Source: UBA6522 sp965204155
GTDB taxonomy: Bacteria > Pseudomonadota > Gammaproteobacteria > Steroidobacterales > Rariloculaceae
NCBI GenBank assembly: GCA_965204155.1
Contig: OZ241971.1
Span: forward strand, 1,488,001 to 1,552,000
Direction: 5' to 3'
DNA length: 64,000 bases
The notes below the pieces were generated by a model. That model was not told the DNA's origin. It ran no database searches and saw only the letters and a program-made list of their open reading frames with translations. Position 1 is the stretch's first letter; each line of letters opens with the position of its first letter. This document shows, piece after piece, positions 62,945-64,000 of the stretch. The translations under genes were made by a program, and so were the position numbers.

Positions 62945-64000
62945 CTACTCGTATCTCAGCGCTTCGATCGGATCCAGCGCCGCCGCGCGACGGGCAGGCA
63001 ACAGCCCGAAGAAGAGCCCTACGCCGAGGCTGAAGGCCACCGCCAGCAGGATCGATTCCGGCGAGACATGGACGGCCCACCCGGCCGTGCGCGACATCAG
63101 CACCGCCATCCCTGCGCCGGCCGCCACGCCCAGCGCGCCGCCCAGCAGACAAAGCGCGATGGCTTCGATCAGGAACTGCGTCATGATGTTGAAACGCGTC
63201 GCGCCCAGCGCCATGCGAACGCCGATTTCCCGCGTACGCTCGGTGACGGAGACCAGCATGATGTTCATGATGCCGATCCCGCCCACCAGCAGGCTGACGC
63301 CGGCAATGCTCGCCAGCAGCATGGTAAACGTCTGCTGGGCCTCCTCGCGGGTCTCCAGGAACTGCTTGCGGTCGTAGATGGCGAAATCGTTGGGCATCCC
63401 GGGAAGGATCCTGTGCTCGGCGCGAAGCACGCGTTCCACATCCACCATGGCGGTCTCCAGAGTCACGTCGGGCACCACGCGCACGCTGATGTCCTCCAGG
63501 TCTTCCGAGCCGAACACCCGGGTCTCTGCGGTTCGGACCGGCAGAAAGAAATTCTGATCCGGACTGTTGTAGTCCCCGCCGATTTCTTCAAGGATGCCGA
63601 TCACGGTGAATGGGATGCCGCGCACGAAAACCCGTTCGCCCAGCAGGTCCTCCGGGTGGTCGAGATCCAGGTATTGCGGAATCGACGCTCCGGCCACGGC
63701 GACACGCTGGCGTGCCTGATCTTCGGCTTCGGTAAACATGCGGCCGTAGCGCACGTCGTAGTTGAAGATATCGGCGTAGTCGGCCGTGGTGCCGACCAGC
63801 CGCGTGTTGGTATTTCGGCCGTCGTAAGTGATCTGCCCGCGGTCCTCCAGCGTCGGCACGACGGCGTCGAGATGCTGGGCGTGTTCGCGCAGCGCCCATA
63901 CATCCTCGACTTCCAGCGTCAGCGCATCGCGGGCGACACCTCGCAAAAACCAGGTTTCGGAGGTGATGTTGAGCACGTTGGCGCCCAGCGCGTCGATCTG
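62945..64000 (-). CDS. MacB-like ABC permease, N-terminus beyond the window
   Basis: At least 351 aa of a MacB/FtsX permease: the periplasmic core (with QIDALGANVLNI at the window edge), then GGIGIMNIMLVSVTERTREIGVRMALGAT and the final helix ending RRAAALDPIEALRYE. The first membrane helix lies outside the window. It is a homologue of the permease at 21588, but not the same gene. Confidence 0.85.
   Translation of the reverse strand, partial: QIDALGANVLNITSETWFLRGVARDALTLEVEDVWALREHAQHLDAVVPTLEDRGQITYDGRNTNTRLVGTTADYADIFNYDVRYGRMFTEAEDQARQRVAVAGASIPQYLDLDHPEDLLGERVFVRGIPFTVIGILEEIGGDYNSPDQNFFLPVRTAETRVFGSEDLEDISVRVVPDVTLETAMVDVERVLRAEHRILPGMPNDFAIYDRKQFLETREEAQQTFTMLLASIAGVSLLVGGIGIMNIMLVSVTERTREIGVRMALGATRFNIMTQFLIEAIALCLLGGALGVAAGAGMAVLMSRTAGWAVHVSPESILLAVAFSLGVGLFFGLLPARRAAALDPIEALRYE

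Overview
This window is a gene-dense, GC-rich stretch of chromosome from a heterotrophic proteobacterium. It is most like a marine or host-associated gammaproteobacterium, judging from the gene families (S9 peptidases, cyclase-family hydrolases, class III CoA transferases, DUF6152 proteins, TonB haem uptake). No rRNA, tRNA or CRISPR array was found, so the taxonomic placement is inference only. Genes run on both strands in short operons.

Left third (1-36.7 kb), mostly metabolic chromosome: a secreted metallophosphoesterase, a CitE-like CoA-ester lyase, an S9 peptidase, a GFA protein and a cytochrome P450. A reverse-strand group follows: a TPP 2-hydroxyacyl-CoA lyase-like enzyme, a formyl-CoA transferase and a fused NDP-forming acyl-CoA synthetase. 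Together these could run a formyl-CoA cycle that shortens 2-hydroxy acids. Then come an MFS-PlsC fusion, a VapBC-type pair, DinB polymerase, VOC proteins, a quinone oxidoreductase, a cyclase-family hydrolase, a MacA/MacB-like pair without its ATPase, an Nramp-related transporter, a CNT nucleoside transporter, a HigBA-like pair, and an RHH antitoxin whose PIN toxin partner has been wrecked by an internal deletion. After these lie a sulfatase neighbourhood with two DUF6152 paralogues, a bicupin, a Bug/TctC binding protein, an aminotransferase and an MFS transporter.

Middle (about 36.7-55.5 kb), probable acquired island: an AT-rich patch leads into two tandem tyrosine recombinases, then an RND efflux pair, then a NHLM/NHLP-type RiPP cluster. 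The reverse strand carries two NHLM ABC transporters (one with a C39 leader peptidase), an HlyD-like protein and a 388-aa protein of unknown function. The forward strand carries three NHLP-type precursor peptides whose predicted cores after the GG site are only 8-9 residues, each with one Trp; a CmcJ/NvfI-like 2-oxoglutarate oxygenase; two miniature remnants of that oxygenase gene after precursors 2 and 3; and a short class II terpene-cyclase-like protein with a DLDDT motif. A 49-bp piece of integrase sequence lies just after the cyclase gene, near the likely right end of the island. This cluster is the most novel thing here: it looks like a RiPP pathway joined to terpenoid-type tailoring.

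Right part (56.3-64 kb), iron/haem acquisition: a TonB receptor behind a promoter with two Fur-box-like repeats, a haem-binding protein, permease and ATPase (HmuTUV type), and an IsdG/HmoA-like haem-degrading monooxygenase with its N-W-H triad, transcribed as one unit. A divergent membrane-anchored protein shares the promoter region. The window ends inside a MacB-like permease on the reverse strand.
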